DNA of 54,298 bases. Source: an uncultured bacterium. Its GTDB lineage: Bacteria; Verrucomicrobiota; Kiritimatiellia; RFP12; UBA1067. The stretch is from the NCBI GenBank assembly GCA_902761035.1, contig CACWIW010000063.1, positions 1 to 54,298 of the forward strand, in the 5' to 3' direction. Numbering within the stretch: position 1 is the stretch's first letter; each line of letters opens with the position of its first letter. Position numbers and translations under genes: made by a program. The notes beneath the pieces are model-generated. The model ran no database searches. It was not told where the DNA came from and worked only from the letters and a program-made list of their open reading frames with translations. Below, in pieces: positions 41,862 through 50,210 of this stretch.

Positions 41862-43360
41862 GCCCGGTAGTTCGGAGCTTCCTTCGTGATTGTGATGTCG
41901 TGCGGACGCGCCTCGCGGAGGCCCGCCGTCGTGATGCGGTAGAACTTGCCGCGCTCCTGCAGCTCGGTGATCGTCTTCGTGCCGCAGTAACCGAGCGACG
42001 CACGAAGACCGCCGCAGAACTGCGTCATGATGGAGTGGACGCGGCCCGAGTACGGCACCATGCCCTCAATGCCCTGCGGCACGAGGTCGTCGTCCGCCTC
42101 GTTGTCCTGGAAGTAGCGCGCGCGCGAGCCCTTGCCGTTCTTGAGCGCGCCGAGCGAACCCATGCCACGGTACACTACATATTGGCGTCCGTTCTGGTAT
42201 ATCTTCTCGCCGGGGCTTTCCTCGGTGCCCGCGAGCACGCTGCCGAGCATCACGCTCGCCGCGCCAGCCGCGAGCGCCTTCGGCACGTCGCCGGAGAGCT
42301 TGATGCCGCCGTCCGCGATCACGGGAACGCCCGTGCCGCGCAGCGCCTTCGCCGCATTGTAGACGGCCGTGAGCTGCGGGATGCCGACGCCGCACACGAC
42401 GCGCGTGGTGCAGATCGATCCGGGGCCGATGCCCACCTTCACGGCGTGCGCGCCGGCCTTCGCGAGCGCCACGGCCGCCTCGCCCGTCGCGATGTTGCCC
42501 GCGATCACGTCCACCTTCGGGAAGTGCTTCGTGATCCACGTGGTCATGTCCATGATGCCCTTCGTGTGTCCGTGCGCTGAATCGACCACCACCACGTCTA
42601 CGCCCGCGTCGGAGAGCTTCTCCATGCGCGCGTAGTCGCCCGTGCCGCCGGAGACGGACGCGGAGACGCGCAGGCGGAACTTGTCGTCGCGGTTGATGGT
42701 GGAGTCCTTGTTCTCCACGATCTGCTGCACGTCCGTGAAGGAGTAGAGGCCCACGAGACGTCCCGCCTTGTCCACGAGCGGCAGCTTGCCGATCTTGTTG
42801 GCGCGCATGATCTCGTACGCCTTCTTGAGCGAGGTGCCGGGCTTCGCGGTGATGGTGGCGGCCGTCATCACCTCGGCGAGCTTCGCGGCCGTCATCGGCG
42901 CGTAGCGCATGTCCGAGCTCGTGATCATGCCCACGAGGCGCTCCTGGTCGTCGAGAACCGGGAAGCCGTTGAACTTGAGGCCCATACGCTTCTTTTCGGC
43001 ACGGAGGAAGCTGATGTCGTCGTTCGCGTGGAAACAGACGGGCTTCGCGATGAGGCCGTTGAGGTAGTTCTTCACCTTGGCCACCTGCGCGGCCTGCTCG
43101 TCGTTCTCGAGGTTCTTGTGGATCACGCCGATGCCGCCGGCAAGCGCCATCGCGATAGCCATTGGCGCTTCGGTCACGGTGTCCATCGCCGCAGAGATGA
43201 ACGGGATGTTCATCTTCTGGCGGCTCGTGAGCTGCGTCTCGAGCGACGTGTCGTCCGGAAGAAAATCCGCATACTGCGTGACGAGCGTCACGTCGTCGTA
43301 GGTGAGTCCCTCGTAGGGAAACGCCTTCATGAACGAGTCAAGATACTTGTTGATAGCCAT
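41858..43360 (-). CDS. guaB: Inosine-5'-monophosphate dehydrogenase
   Basis: A 500-residue enzyme that oxidises IMP to XMP, the committed step to GMP. Two CBS domains occupy about residues 110-225 and the catalytic Cys is C317 in GSICTTR. The dehydrogenase motifs DSAHGHTKG and [11 protein letters not shown] are intact. Start at 43360 follows a TAGGAG ribosome site 7 bases away. It is the first gene of an operon with queH, MBL, an exported protein and tsaD. Confidence 0.97.
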   Translation of the reverse strand: MAINKYLDSFMKAFPYEGLTYDDVTLVTQYADFLPDDTSLETQLTSRQKMNIPFISAAMDTVTEAPMAIAMALAGGIGVIHKNLENDEQAAQVAKVKNYLNGLIAKPVCFHANDDISFLRAEKKRMGLKFNGFPVLDDQERLVGMITSSDMRYAPMTAAKLAEVMTAATITAKPGTSLKKAYEIMRANKIGKLPLVDKAGRLVGLYSFTDVQQIVENKDSTINRDDKFRLRVSASVSGGTGDYARMEKLSDAGVDVVVVDSAHGHTKGIMDMTTWITKHFPKVDVIAGNIATGEAAVALAKAGAHAVKVGIGPGSICTTRVVCGVGIPQLTAVYNAAKALRGTGVPVIADGGIKLSGDVPKALAAGAASVMLGSVLAGTEESPGEKIYQNGRQYVVYRGMGSLGALKNGKGSRARYFQDNEADDDLVPQGIEGMVPYSGRVHSIMTQFCGGLRASLGYCGTKTITELQERGKFYRITTAGLREARPHDITITKEAPNYRA

Positions 43361-43393
43361 TGTCTGCTCCTAGTCTGTGCTTTTTCCCGTATA

Positions 43394-43422
43394 GTTATAC
43401 GCTTTTGTGCGGCCAAAGTCAA
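43394..43422 (-). promoter_or_regulatory. Sigma-70-type promoter of the guaB operon
   Basis: On the minus strand TTGACT (43422-43417), a 17-base spacer and TATAAC (43399-43394), about 34 bases before the start codon. Confidence 0.75.
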
Positions 43423-43477
43423 GCAGAAACAGCCAAAAAACTCCGACCCCCGACCATACCGACGTCGCCGCCGCCCA

Positions 43478-43597
43478 GTAGAACGGGCTGCAGCCCGTTC
43501 ACTTCGTCGTCCCCCCCTCTCGAACCCTACCCTCTTTTTGTCGTACGCTTGTTGTACCCAACGCGCCGTGCGGTAGGGCGCGATCACCGAGCGCGCC
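43478..43597. repeat. Two GTAG palindromes upstream of guaB
   Basis: GTAG (43478-43481) is followed by the perfect palindrome AACGGGCTGCAGCCCGTT (43482-43499). A second GTAG at 43573-43576 is followed by arms GGCGCG (43577-43582) and CGCGCC (43592-43597). The two share the GTAG but not the arms. A third, weaker candidate ends with CTAC at 43635-43638. Confidence 0.75.
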
Positions 43598-43634
43598 GCA
43601 AGGTGGGGCGAGCCGTCCCGGCGAGCCGCCGCCC

Positions 43635-43739
43635 CTACTGCACCACCACCACCTTGAAGAACCGCATCGCCGCCTTCTCCGCCGCCGTCGACTTCCACTC
43701 GCCATTCAGCACATCAACAGCCCCGTTAAAGGGGTATTT
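43635..43739 (-). pseudogene. C-terminal remnant of a secreted protein, copy 1
   Basis: The minus strand encodes KYPFNGAVDVLNGEWK followed by STAAEKAAMRFFKVVVVQ and a stop, with an in-frame stop immediately upstream. The terminal KAAMRFFKVVVV with Gln looks like the end of a larger secreted protein. The last 48 bases (43641-43688) are repeated exactly at 44342-44389 as part of a second remnant. Confidence 0.55.
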
Positions 43740-43770
43740 TTAGGTTCTTTAAATAAAACCACCCCCTTAA

Positions 43771-44147
43771 CTTGCCATTTCGCGGCAGATCTGCTATGGC
43801 TTCTACTTCGCCACAAATACCGACAACCGAATCAACTACGGGCCGCGCTTGAGAATGTGGTCTACACCTACGCCCGTTCCCACGGCTATGCGGCAAGCAT
43901 CGGGCGAATAGGTCCGCTTGAATGCGATTTCATTCTCCGCAAGGGCGATGCCGGATACGCCTACGTGCAGGCGTGCATGACCATGATGAACGACCGCAAA
44001 ACCGAAGACCGAGAATACGCGACGCTGGAGAAGATTCGCGACAACTATCCAAAGTACATCCTCACGCGCAACGATCCCATCCAGCAGCGCAACGGCATCA
44101 TACACGCAAACCTTCCGGAGTTCATGCGCGACGGCACCGCGTTCTGA
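43771..44147 (+). pseudogene. C-terminal fragment of DUF4143-type ATPase, frameshifted
   Basis: The last ~96 residues (IGRIGPLECDFILRKG, AYVQACMTMMNDRKTEDREY, RDNYPKYILTRNDPIQQRNG) match the C-terminus of DUF4143 ATPases. An upstream piece in another frame (YGFYFATNTDNRINYGPRL, 43792-43851) joins it after a one-base loss near 43848, where the two frames meet in L-E-N. The P-loop half is absent. The frameshift and missing N-terminus show that it is a relic; the intact frame 43857-44147 begins at a GTG by chance. Confidence 0.8.
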
Positions 44148-44174
44148 ACCACAGGCCAAACACGCCCCCCGTCG

Positions 44175-44336
44175 CGCCCGTTGCGGGATGGTCGCGCTTG
44201 TCGGGGTGGCGGGCGTCTCGCCCGCAACTGGGCCAACGGGCGTCCCGCCCGTTGCGGGATGGTCGCGCTTGTCGGGGTGGCGGGCCTCCGCGCCCGCAAC
44301 TGGGACAACGGGCATCTTGCCCGTTGCGGCCCCTAC
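44175..44336. repeat. Tandem array of GC-rich palindromes (about 70-base period)
   Basis: A unit starting CCCGTTGCGGGATGGTCGCG near 44177 repeats near 44248 and degenerately near 44320. Each unit contains palindromes such as GGCGGGCG with CGCCCGC and CAACGGGC with GCCCGTTG. The last unit matches the palindrome in the GH5 gene, and a CTAC (44333-44336) closes the array. No reading frame here is credible. Confidence 0.8.
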
Positions 44337-44407
44337 CGCCCCACCACCACCACCTTGAAGAACCGCATCGCCGCCTTCTCCGCCGCCGTAGCCCCTTCAA
44401 CCGCTTT
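44333..44407 (-). pseudogene. C-terminal remnant of a secreted protein, copy 2
   Basis: The minus strand encodes KAVEGATAAEKAAMRFFK then VVVVGR and a stop, with an in-frame stop upstream at 44408-44410. 48 bases (44342-44389) are identical to copy 1. Two remnants with the same tail suggest relics of one family. Confidence 0.5.
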
Positions 44408-44441
44408 CTACTCACCGCCAACGTCACCACCACAAAATGAG

Positions 44442-44460
44442 AAAACAGGTCACCTGTTTT
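44442..44460. repeat. AAAACAGGT/ACCTGTTTT palindrome, left of the toxin-antitoxin pair
   Basis: Arms 44442-44450 and 44452-44460 are exact complements. The same arms occur at 45195-45215, so the pair of palindromes brackets the toxin-antitoxin genes. Confidence 0.8.
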
Positions 44461-44480
44461 CGCACTCCCTTAATCCCCCC

Positions 44481-44509
44481 TTGACTATATGCACATAATC
44501 ATGTACACT
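44481..44509 (+). promoter_or_regulatory. Toxin-antitoxin promoter with operator-like palindrome
   Basis: TTGACT (44481-44486), a 17-base spacer and TACACT (44504-44509). The spacer holds an inverted repeat TGCACAT (44490-44496)/ATGTACA (44501-44507) with one mismatch, a plausible binding site for antitoxin autorepression. Confidence 0.65.
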
Positions 44510-44537
44510 ACTTGGCATCCAACAAGGAACACCAGCC

Positions 44538-44897
44538 ATGCCGACAGCCAAAGTAAAAACCAGTACCTCCACGCATCCCCGCAAGCGCCCGTTTAACTGG
44601 ACGCCGCGTCTCTCCGAGGACGTCATTTCCTTTTCCAAATGCCGCAACAACCTCGCCGCATGTCTGAAACGCGTAGGCGAGACGCATCGCCTCATCTTCA
44701 TCACGCAGAACGGACGCCCAACTTCCTTCATCGGCAACATCGAAGACTGGGATGCATTCGTCGAGACGCAGGAATTGATGGCTGACGTGCGTGCGGCGGA
44801 AACGGAACTGGACGCCGGGCAAGGTATTCCTCACGCCGAGCTGAAGCGCCAGGTCGAGGTTGAAGGCGAAGCGATGCGCAGGGAACTCGGACTATGA
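44538..44897 (+). CDS. Phd/YefM-like antitoxin
   Basis: A 119-residue protein with a basic N-terminus, then RLSEDVISFSKCRNNLAACLKRVGE and LIFITQNGRPTSFIGNIEDWDAF, the fold typical of Phd/YefM antitoxins, and an acidic C-terminal half that should wrap the toxin. It would neutralise the following RelE-like protein and repress the promoter. The start ATG follows the AAGGAAC ribosome site. Its stop overlaps the toxin start by 4 bases (ATGA), the common arrangement of such pairs. Confidence 0.85.
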   Translation: MPTAKVKTSTSTHPRKRPFNWTPRLSEDVISFSKCRNNLAACLKRVGETHRLIFITQNGRPTSFIGNIEDWDAFVETQELMADVRAAETELDAGQGIPHAELKRQVEVEGEAMRRELGL

Positions 44898-45190
44898 TCC
44901 GCTGGTCCCCGCGAGGCAAAAGACGGCTTCTCGGCTGTATGCGGTATATCGCCGAGCAAAGCCAGGACTGGCCGACCGTCATCAATTGGCGTAATCGTGT
45001 TTACGAAGCCGTCGAGCATCTTGAAGATTTTCCGGAGTCCGGAACGATCGTGCGCGAACTGAACCGTAAAGACATTCGCGAGGTCATTGTAGGCGACTAC
45101 CGTGTCATCTACCGCGTCAAGCGTAGAACACCCGAAGTCATCTCCGTACGCCATGGCCACTTCCTGATCCGCTCCATCCTTTCACTGTAG
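44894..45190 (+). CDS. RelE/ParE-family toxin
   Basis: A 98-residue RelE/ParE-superfamily toxin: RWRNRVYEAVEHLEDFPESG-like helix, IREVIVGDYRVIYRVKRR and the terminal VISVRHGHFLI match ParE more than RelE, so the target may be gyrase rather than mRNA; this is not certain. Translation is coupled to the antitoxin. Its stop (45188-45190) lies just before a palindrome and the end of the facing helicase gene. Confidence 0.88.
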   Translation: MIRWSPRGKRRLLGCMRYIAEQSQDWPTVINWRNRVYEAVEHLEDFPESGTIVRELNRKDIREVIVGDYRVIYRVKRRTPEVISVRHGHFLIRSILSL

Positions 45191-45194
45191 TATC

Positions 45195-45215
45195 AAAACA
45201 GGTCAGACCTGTTTT
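45195..45215. repeat. AAAACAGGT/ACCTGTTTT palindrome, right of the toxin-antitoxin pair
   Basis: Arms 45195-45203 and 45207-45215 with loop CAG, followed by a T/A tract. Lies between converging toxin and helicase genes and could serve as a bidirectional terminator. Confidence 0.75.
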
Positions 45216-45237
45216 TACACTGCAGCGAGCCGCACCC

Positions 45238-47322
45238 CTACTGTCCCCTCACCGCCATGTCCAGCAACAGTTCAGAAGGAGTGCCCGCAGATGTTATCAG
45301 CAAGTAATCCCTCGCACGAGTACAGGCGACATACAGCAGATTGCGCTCCGTATCGTAGATTTCCTCCAGCCCGGCAATGAGGTCTGCTTCCGCAAGGCGG
45401 TCGGGCGACGGTATGACGCCGCTGTCGCACGCCATGACCACAGCCGCTCGGTATTCCAGCCCTTTTGCCTCAAACATCTCTGCAAGCCTTGGCTTTACTT
45501 GATCATTCCCGCACACGCTCCGCTCAAGCGCAGAAACCGCCCGACCATATTCGTTTTCACTGCGGTAGAATATCGCGATCTGGTCTGCCGGGACGTTCAG
45601 TTCGTTGACCAAGCGGTCAATCCATTTGGCAACGCCCTTCTCTTCCTCTTCCTGCGTCTTGAACTGTCGGATTTCAGGCTGAGGCCCCGAGAGGAGCGAA
45701 ACGGTTCCTTCGCGGTTCTGGGAAATATCGTCTGCATCATTTGCGTCAAGGTTCGTCAGTCGATCCGCCATCGAACGTATTTCCTGCGTCGTGCGGTAAT
45801 TGACCTTCAGGACGCGGCTCCGGCCGCGCAGGTCTATGCCGTGCGGCTTCCACGGAAATGAGAAGCGGATGATCCGCTGACCGATGTCCCCGGCGAAAAA
45901 CGCCTTTCCATTGGGACCAAGATAGGCCGTCAGAAAGTCCAATTCGATTTCACAAAGATCCTGGCATTCGTCCACGACGACATGCGTATGGTAACGCGGC
46001 GCATCGGGATGTGTGCGGTAATAGTCGGCGAGCCGTGCGTACATCTGCTCCGTCGTCACATACCCGTCGTCACGGTTGATGCTTTCATAGACATATTGCA
46101 GGACACGCCAGATCGCCTTGCGCTTCTCAGCCGACAATCGTATGTGGACACCGCGCCGCCGCGTCTTGAGGTACTCGTCTTCCGTCGTAATCTGACGTGG
46201 CTCCACCACGCGCTCGAACTCCGAAAGCGCGAATTGTGGCGTGATGCCGTCAGGCAGTTCCGCCGCGTGGACCTGCAAGACCGCCAGTGCATCGCGACGC
46301 AGCACCGTATGCGGTATGATCGGTCCATGCCCGGGGAACAGAACGTCAAACCGGCCACGCGCGAATTTCGCAAGCGTCGTCACGTCGCAACGCTCCAGGG
46401 CCCTCGGCGACATCAGCGGACAACACCGCCGCCGCAAATCGCACACAAGCGGATTCGAGAATGTCGTCACGAGAACCCGAGCCCCGGCATCCGCCTCCAA
46501 AACGTACTTGGCATGGTGGAGCGCCACGACCGTCTTTCCCGTTCCCGCGCTACCACAGACGCGAAACGGCCCGTTGTATGAATGGTAGGCGATCCTACGC
46601 TGCGACGGATGGAGATAGACGCACCAGGTGTCCCAATCTGCGCTTCCAAGAACCGCCTTGAGATCGTCGTCTTTGGAGACGACCCACCAGCTTTGCGGAT
46701 TCCACGTGTCGCTTTCGCTCTTGCCATCATCGTGCTTCGGTATCTCGGGACGTTCCCCAACGGCAATGGACAACACCGCCTCCGCGGCATCTGGCGGCAG
46801 GTGATGCTCGCCGATGTCCAGCAGTTCGTCTTCATCCGTCGCCGACATCACCCGCTCAATCCACGCCTCGGGTACGCCAAAGGCAAGCAGATCGTCCCGG
46901 CCTACGCCTACCAGATCGCACAAGGTCTTTTTCGGTATCGCTGCACCATGCGCTCCCTGCTCTGTAATCGGTGCCGGAATCGGCGGCTCTGCCGTCACTT
47001 CCGGAATCTCGACGATCTGCATGGCGTGCGTGACGGGATGCTCCGTAAGGACGTGACGCGACGCCCACAGGTACGCCTTGTCGTGGTGGTCCGTCCAGCA
47101 GAGGATCATCCCGCCGTCGCCTTCGCGTTTCAGGATGATGCGCAAGTCGCCGTTCGCATAGGCGCTCCACCATCCTCCATTGCCGTCCACCCTGTGCAGG
47201 GAGAGCGTCCGGGCCGTCGGATCCATCTCCAAATCAAGGACCGTCCGCGAGACAATCCCCTGTTCCTTCTGCGGCAGCCTCTTGAGCTGCCTCATGAAAG
47301 TCTCCGCGATGATAAACGCCAT
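45238..47322 (-). CDS. SF1 helicase with RelE-like N-terminus
   Basis: A 694-residue UvrD-like helicase. The first ~95 residues (IAETFMRQLKRLPQKEQ, GGWWSAYANGDLRIILKR, CWTDHHDKAYLWASRH) resemble the RelE/ParE fold fused to helicases in some bacteria. The helicase core has Walker A CGSAGTGKT (about residue 254) and VDECQD (about 450), a UvrD-type C-terminal half and VACTRARDYLL. It starts 1 base after the mod stop, so it is the third gene of the type III restriction operon. An accessory nuclease/helicase role in defence is inference. Confidence 0.88.
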   Translation of the reverse strand: MAFIIAETFMRQLKRLPQKEQGIVSRTVLDLEMDPTARTLSLHRVDGNGGWWSAYANGDLRIILKREGDGGMILCWTDHHDKAYLWASRHVLTEHPVTHAMQIVEIPEVTAEPPIPAPITEQGAHGAAIPKKTLCDLVGVGRDDLLAFGVPEAWIERVMSATDEDELLDIGEHHLPPDAAEAVLSIAVGERPEIPKHDDGKSESDTWNPQSWWVVSKDDDLKAVLGSADWDTWCVYLHPSQRRIAYHSYNGPFRVCGSAGTGKTVVALHHAKYVLEADAGARVLVTTFSNPLVCDLRRRCCPLMSPRALERCDVTTLAKFARGRFDVLFPGHGPIIPHTVLRRDALAVLQVHAAELPDGITPQFALSEFERVVEPRQITTEDEYLKTRRRGVHIRLSAEKRKAIWRVLQYVYESINRDDGYVTTEQMYARLADYYRTHPDAPRYHTHVVVDECQDLCEIELDFLTAYLGPNGKAFFAGDIGQRIIRFSFPWKPHGIDLRGRSRVLKVNYRTTQEIRSMADRLTNLDANDADDISQNREGTVSLLSGPQPEIRQFKTQEEEEKGVAKWIDRLVNELNVPADQIAIFYRSENEYGRAVSALERSVCGNDQVKPRLAEMFEAKGLEYRAAVVMACDSGVIPSPDRLAEADLIAGLEEIYDTERNLLYVACTRARDYLLITSAGTPSELLLDMAVRGQ

Positions 47323-47323
47323 T

Positions 47324-50209
47324 TCACTTCACCTCGAATATCTTCATCACTTCGTCGCCGAAGTGGTTGATCACCTTGACCGCGATCTGCCCCGATTTCG
47401 GGCGCGCGAACGGACGCGACACGCTCCGGGCAACCGACGCCCACTCCTCCTCGTCGATGTCGTTCTTGAGGAACACCTTGAACGCCTTGTACACGTCCTC
47501 GCGCCCCGGGAAATAGACCTGCCGCGCGAAGAACGCCTCTCCCGAGTAGTCCGTGTCGAGCATCCAGCAGTCAATGGCGTCCGAGTTGTCGCTCCGCACC
47601 TCGTTCCGTTTCGGGTCATAGACGTCCACACCCTTGATCTCCACCGTGAAGAGGTCGTCCTCCGTGTGGACGAGCGCGATGTCCGGCTCGCCGAAGATGA
47701 CGAACGGATTACCCGACCCCGTATCCTTCAGGTCGGTGGACATGTGGAGGTCCGAGTTCATGCGCGCCTGCAACACCTTGAGCCGCCCCATCGACGACTC
47801 GCTCCCCTCCTCCACGTACGCCTCGAAGTTGAACGCGCAGTAAATCAGCACGTCGAACCCGCACTCCAGCGCCTCGCGCGACGCCTCGCGCACGTCACGC
47901 CGCGTGACGCTGCCGAACTCCGGACCGAACGCGACGGCGTACCGCTTGGACTTCCCGTTCTCGCCGGCCTCACCCCACGCCTCCGCCGCAATGTGCTTTC
48001 CGTTCGCCCACGGCTCGACGCTCAGGAACGTGATGCGGTCAGACTTCCGCGCCTGCTTGACGCCGTTCCGCCGCAACGTGCGGATCATGCGCGTGACGTA
48101 GTTCGCGCCGTTGCCGTAGTCAATGGAGTTCGCCAACTTCACGGCCGGGTCGGAGAGCGTTCCGTCCGCCTCGCTGACAAGCGACCGCACCGGCGCGATC
48201 GACTCGACCGTGAACGGCCCCGCCACGCGCACGCGCTTCTTGTCCTCGTACGGCCTGTCGTAGAGATATTCCGTCTCGGCCGTGCGCGCAATCGAATCAT
48301 CGATCTCCTTCTGCCGCTTGCGTTTCATCTCCATGAACGCACCATGCAGCATCTTCGCCTCCTCCGACCATCCCTCCGGCACCTCAAACGGCACTTCCCA
48401 TTCCTGGTAGGGCGGTCGCCCCGCGACCGCCGAACTGCCCGTCACCTCCCCCAACCCCTTCCTCAACCTCTCGCTCTCCGCCTCGTACTTCTCCCAGATG
48501 GTGTCGATCTCGCTGTTGTTGGCAATCGCCTTGAGCGTGATATGTGGCACGCGCTGATAGACGAACCCCTGCGAAATTTTCCCGAATGTAGGACGCTGGA
48601 TCACACGTCCCGTAATCTCCATCTCCTTCTTCAGCCCCGCCTCGGAATCGGCCAGCAGATAATACGGATACTTCGCCGTCATCAACCGCTTGCGCGCCAA
48701 CGCAAGCGCCACACGCGACGTGTCAATCGTGATCCAGCGCCGTCCCCACTGTTCCGCCACATACGCCGTAGTCCCCGAACCGCAAGTCGGATCAAGCACA
48801 AGGTCACCAGGATCAGTACACATCAACATACAACGCTGAATAGCCGAAGGAGCGGTTTCTACGATATAGTTTCGCGACTTTCTATTTAGGGTATCGGTCC
48901 AGATGTTATTCATTGGCATAACCGGATAGTCATCAACGTACATAACATACGCTAGATTTCGCCCTGTCGACATGATACGATTAGCACGTACAACTCGATA
49001 CATATTCGAAATTGATGTTGACCATTGCCGATCTTTGGGAGGATAATAATTTTTCCCATCCACTACAAGAGGTGTTTCTCTGTGTTTGGGATTATCATGT
49101 TGTGAACATGGATTCGATTGTTTAAATATTCTCCAGTCAGCAGGCAATGTATCAATCACCTCTTTCTCATCAGAAGTTAAAGGGCGCCTTATTCCATCAA
49201 TTTCTACTTGATCATACCTTTCTCCAGTTGATTCCCCTTCTCCTGGTCTCTTTTCAAAGAACGCCTCTCTGAATTTCAATTGTGACTTATCTTTCGCAAA
49301 ATATAAAATCAAATCTGCCACGCATGCCAAGGTAGTAGATGTCGCGGTGCCTCCTTTTTTCAAGACAATCATGCTGACGAAGTTTTTCTCTCCAAATACC
49401 TCATCCATTACGGCACGTACTTTGTGAACATTCTCATCACCTATCTGCACAAAAACGCTTCCACTCTCCGTCAGCAAATCCCTCGCCACTGTCAACCTGT
49501 CCCGCAAGTAACCGAGATACGAATGGATCCCGTCGTGCCATGTGTCGCGGAATGCCTTGACCATCTCAGGCTCTCGTGTAATGTCCTCCTTCTTGCCGTC
49601 CTTGACGTTCGTCGATTTCGTGCTTGGCTGCCAGTTGGAGTTGAACTTGATTCCGTAGGGCGGATCGAAGTAGATCATCTGCACCTTGCCGCGCAACCGC
49701 TCGTTTTCGGCGAGTGACGCCATCACTTGGAGCGAGTCGCCGAGGATCATGCGGTTCTTCCACCCTTCCTCGTGTTCGTAGAAGCTTGGGCGGGCGTTCG
49801 GGTCGAAGTCTTCCGAGAGTGCGGCAAATGTCAGCTGTGCGTCTGCCGCGTCGCGGCGGATCGCCGTCTGACGCTTCATCTCCTCGATCAGCAATCGCGG
49901 GAATATCTTTTCCTGCTGGTAGATGAATGGCGCCGCCGTTTCCAGCGTGGCGGCTCCGCCGGGTTGTTTGCCGCGCCAGATGTATTGCGGGTCGAGATCG
50001 GAATCGCGCGCAGCGAATTCCTCGGAGAGGTCGGGCGCGTCTGTACGCTCCAGCGAATAGGAAACGTTCGGGGTCGGACGCCCCAGCAACTCCTCCGTGG
50101 CGATGCCGCTGTATTCGCCCGTCGGCAGAGTCGGACGGGAGAACTCCCCGTGCATCTCGTAGTCTTCAATCGGCGTAGCCGCCGGTTTCTTCGATGTGTT
50201 CCTTGCCAT
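47324..50209 (-). CDS. Type III DNA methyltransferase (Mod)
   Basis: A 961-residue adenine-N6 methyltransferase that protects the host's recognition sites and gives specificity to the Res subunit. DPPY is at residues 182-185 (FDPPYGIKFN), before the SAM-binding DPTCGSGTT at about 470, the beta-class order. Residues about 257-453, between them, form the target-recognition region, and the DNA there (48850-49440) is clearly AT-richer than its flanks. The last ~400 residues are a further domain with NSDAIDCWMLDTDYSGEAFF. A GTAG palindrome (48407-48431) adds SSAVAGRPPYQEW in frame. Starts 1 base after the res stop. Confidence 0.93.
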   Translation of the reverse strand: MARNTSKKPAATPIEDYEMHGEFSRPTLPTGEYSGIATEELLGRPTPNVSYSLERTDAPDLSEEFAARDSDLDPQYIWRGKQPGGAATLETAAPFIYQQEKIFPRLLIEEMKRQTAIRRDAADAQLTFAALSEDFDPNARPSFYEHEEGWKNRMILGDSLQVMASLAENERLRGKVQMIYFDPPYGIKFNSNWQPSTKSTNVKDGKKEDITREPEMVKAFRDTWHDGIHSYLGYLRDRLTVARDLLTESGSVFVQIGDENVHKVRAVMDEVFGEKNFVSMIVLKKGGTATSTTLACVADLILYFAKDKSQLKFREAFFEKRPGEGESTGERYDQVEIDGIRRPLTSDEKEVIDTLPADWRIFKQSNPCSQHDNPKHRETPLVVDGKNYYPPKDRQWSTSISNMYRVVRANRIMSTGRNLAYVMYVDDYPVMPMNNIWTDTLNRKSRNYIVETAPSAIQRCMLMCTDPGDLVLDPTCGSGTTAYVAEQWGRRWITIDTSRVALALARKRLMTAKYPYYLLADSEAGLKKEMEITGRVIQRPTFGKISQGFVYQRVPHITLKAIANNSEIDTIWEKYEAESERLRKGLGEVTGSSAVAGRPPYQEWEVPFEVPEGWSEEAKMLHGAFMEMKRKRQKEIDDSIARTAETEYLYDRPYEDKKRVRVAGPFTVESIAPVRSLVSEADGTLSDPAVKLANSIDYGNGANYVTRMIRTLRRNGVKQARKSDRITFLSVEPWANGKHIAAEAWGEAGENGKSKRYAVAFGPEFGSVTRRDVREASREALECGFDVLIYCAFNFEAYVEEGSESSMGRLKVLQARMNSDLHMSTDLKDTGSGNPFVIFGEPDIALVHTEDDLFTVEIKGVDVYDPKRNEVRSDNSDAIDCWMLDTDYSGEAFFARQVYFPGREDVYKAFKVFLKNDIDEEEWASVARSVSRPFARPKSGQIAVKVINHFGDEVMKIFEVK
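48407..48431 (+). repeat. GTAG palindrome inside mod
   Basis: GTAG (48407-48410), arms GGCGGTCGC (48411-48419) and GCGACCGCC (48423-48431). The mod gene runs on the opposite strand and reads through it in frame. Confidence 0.85.
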
Positions 50210-50210
50210 G

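Noticed and set aside
43857..44147. Treating the 96-codon frame as a small intact gene
   Set aside because: It starts at a GTG in the middle of a DUF4143 C-terminus and homologous residues continue upstream in another frame.
44175..44336. Tandem repeats as a possible CRISPR array
   Set aside because: Only about two and a half units, units are palindromic throughout, and there are no unique spacers or cas genes.
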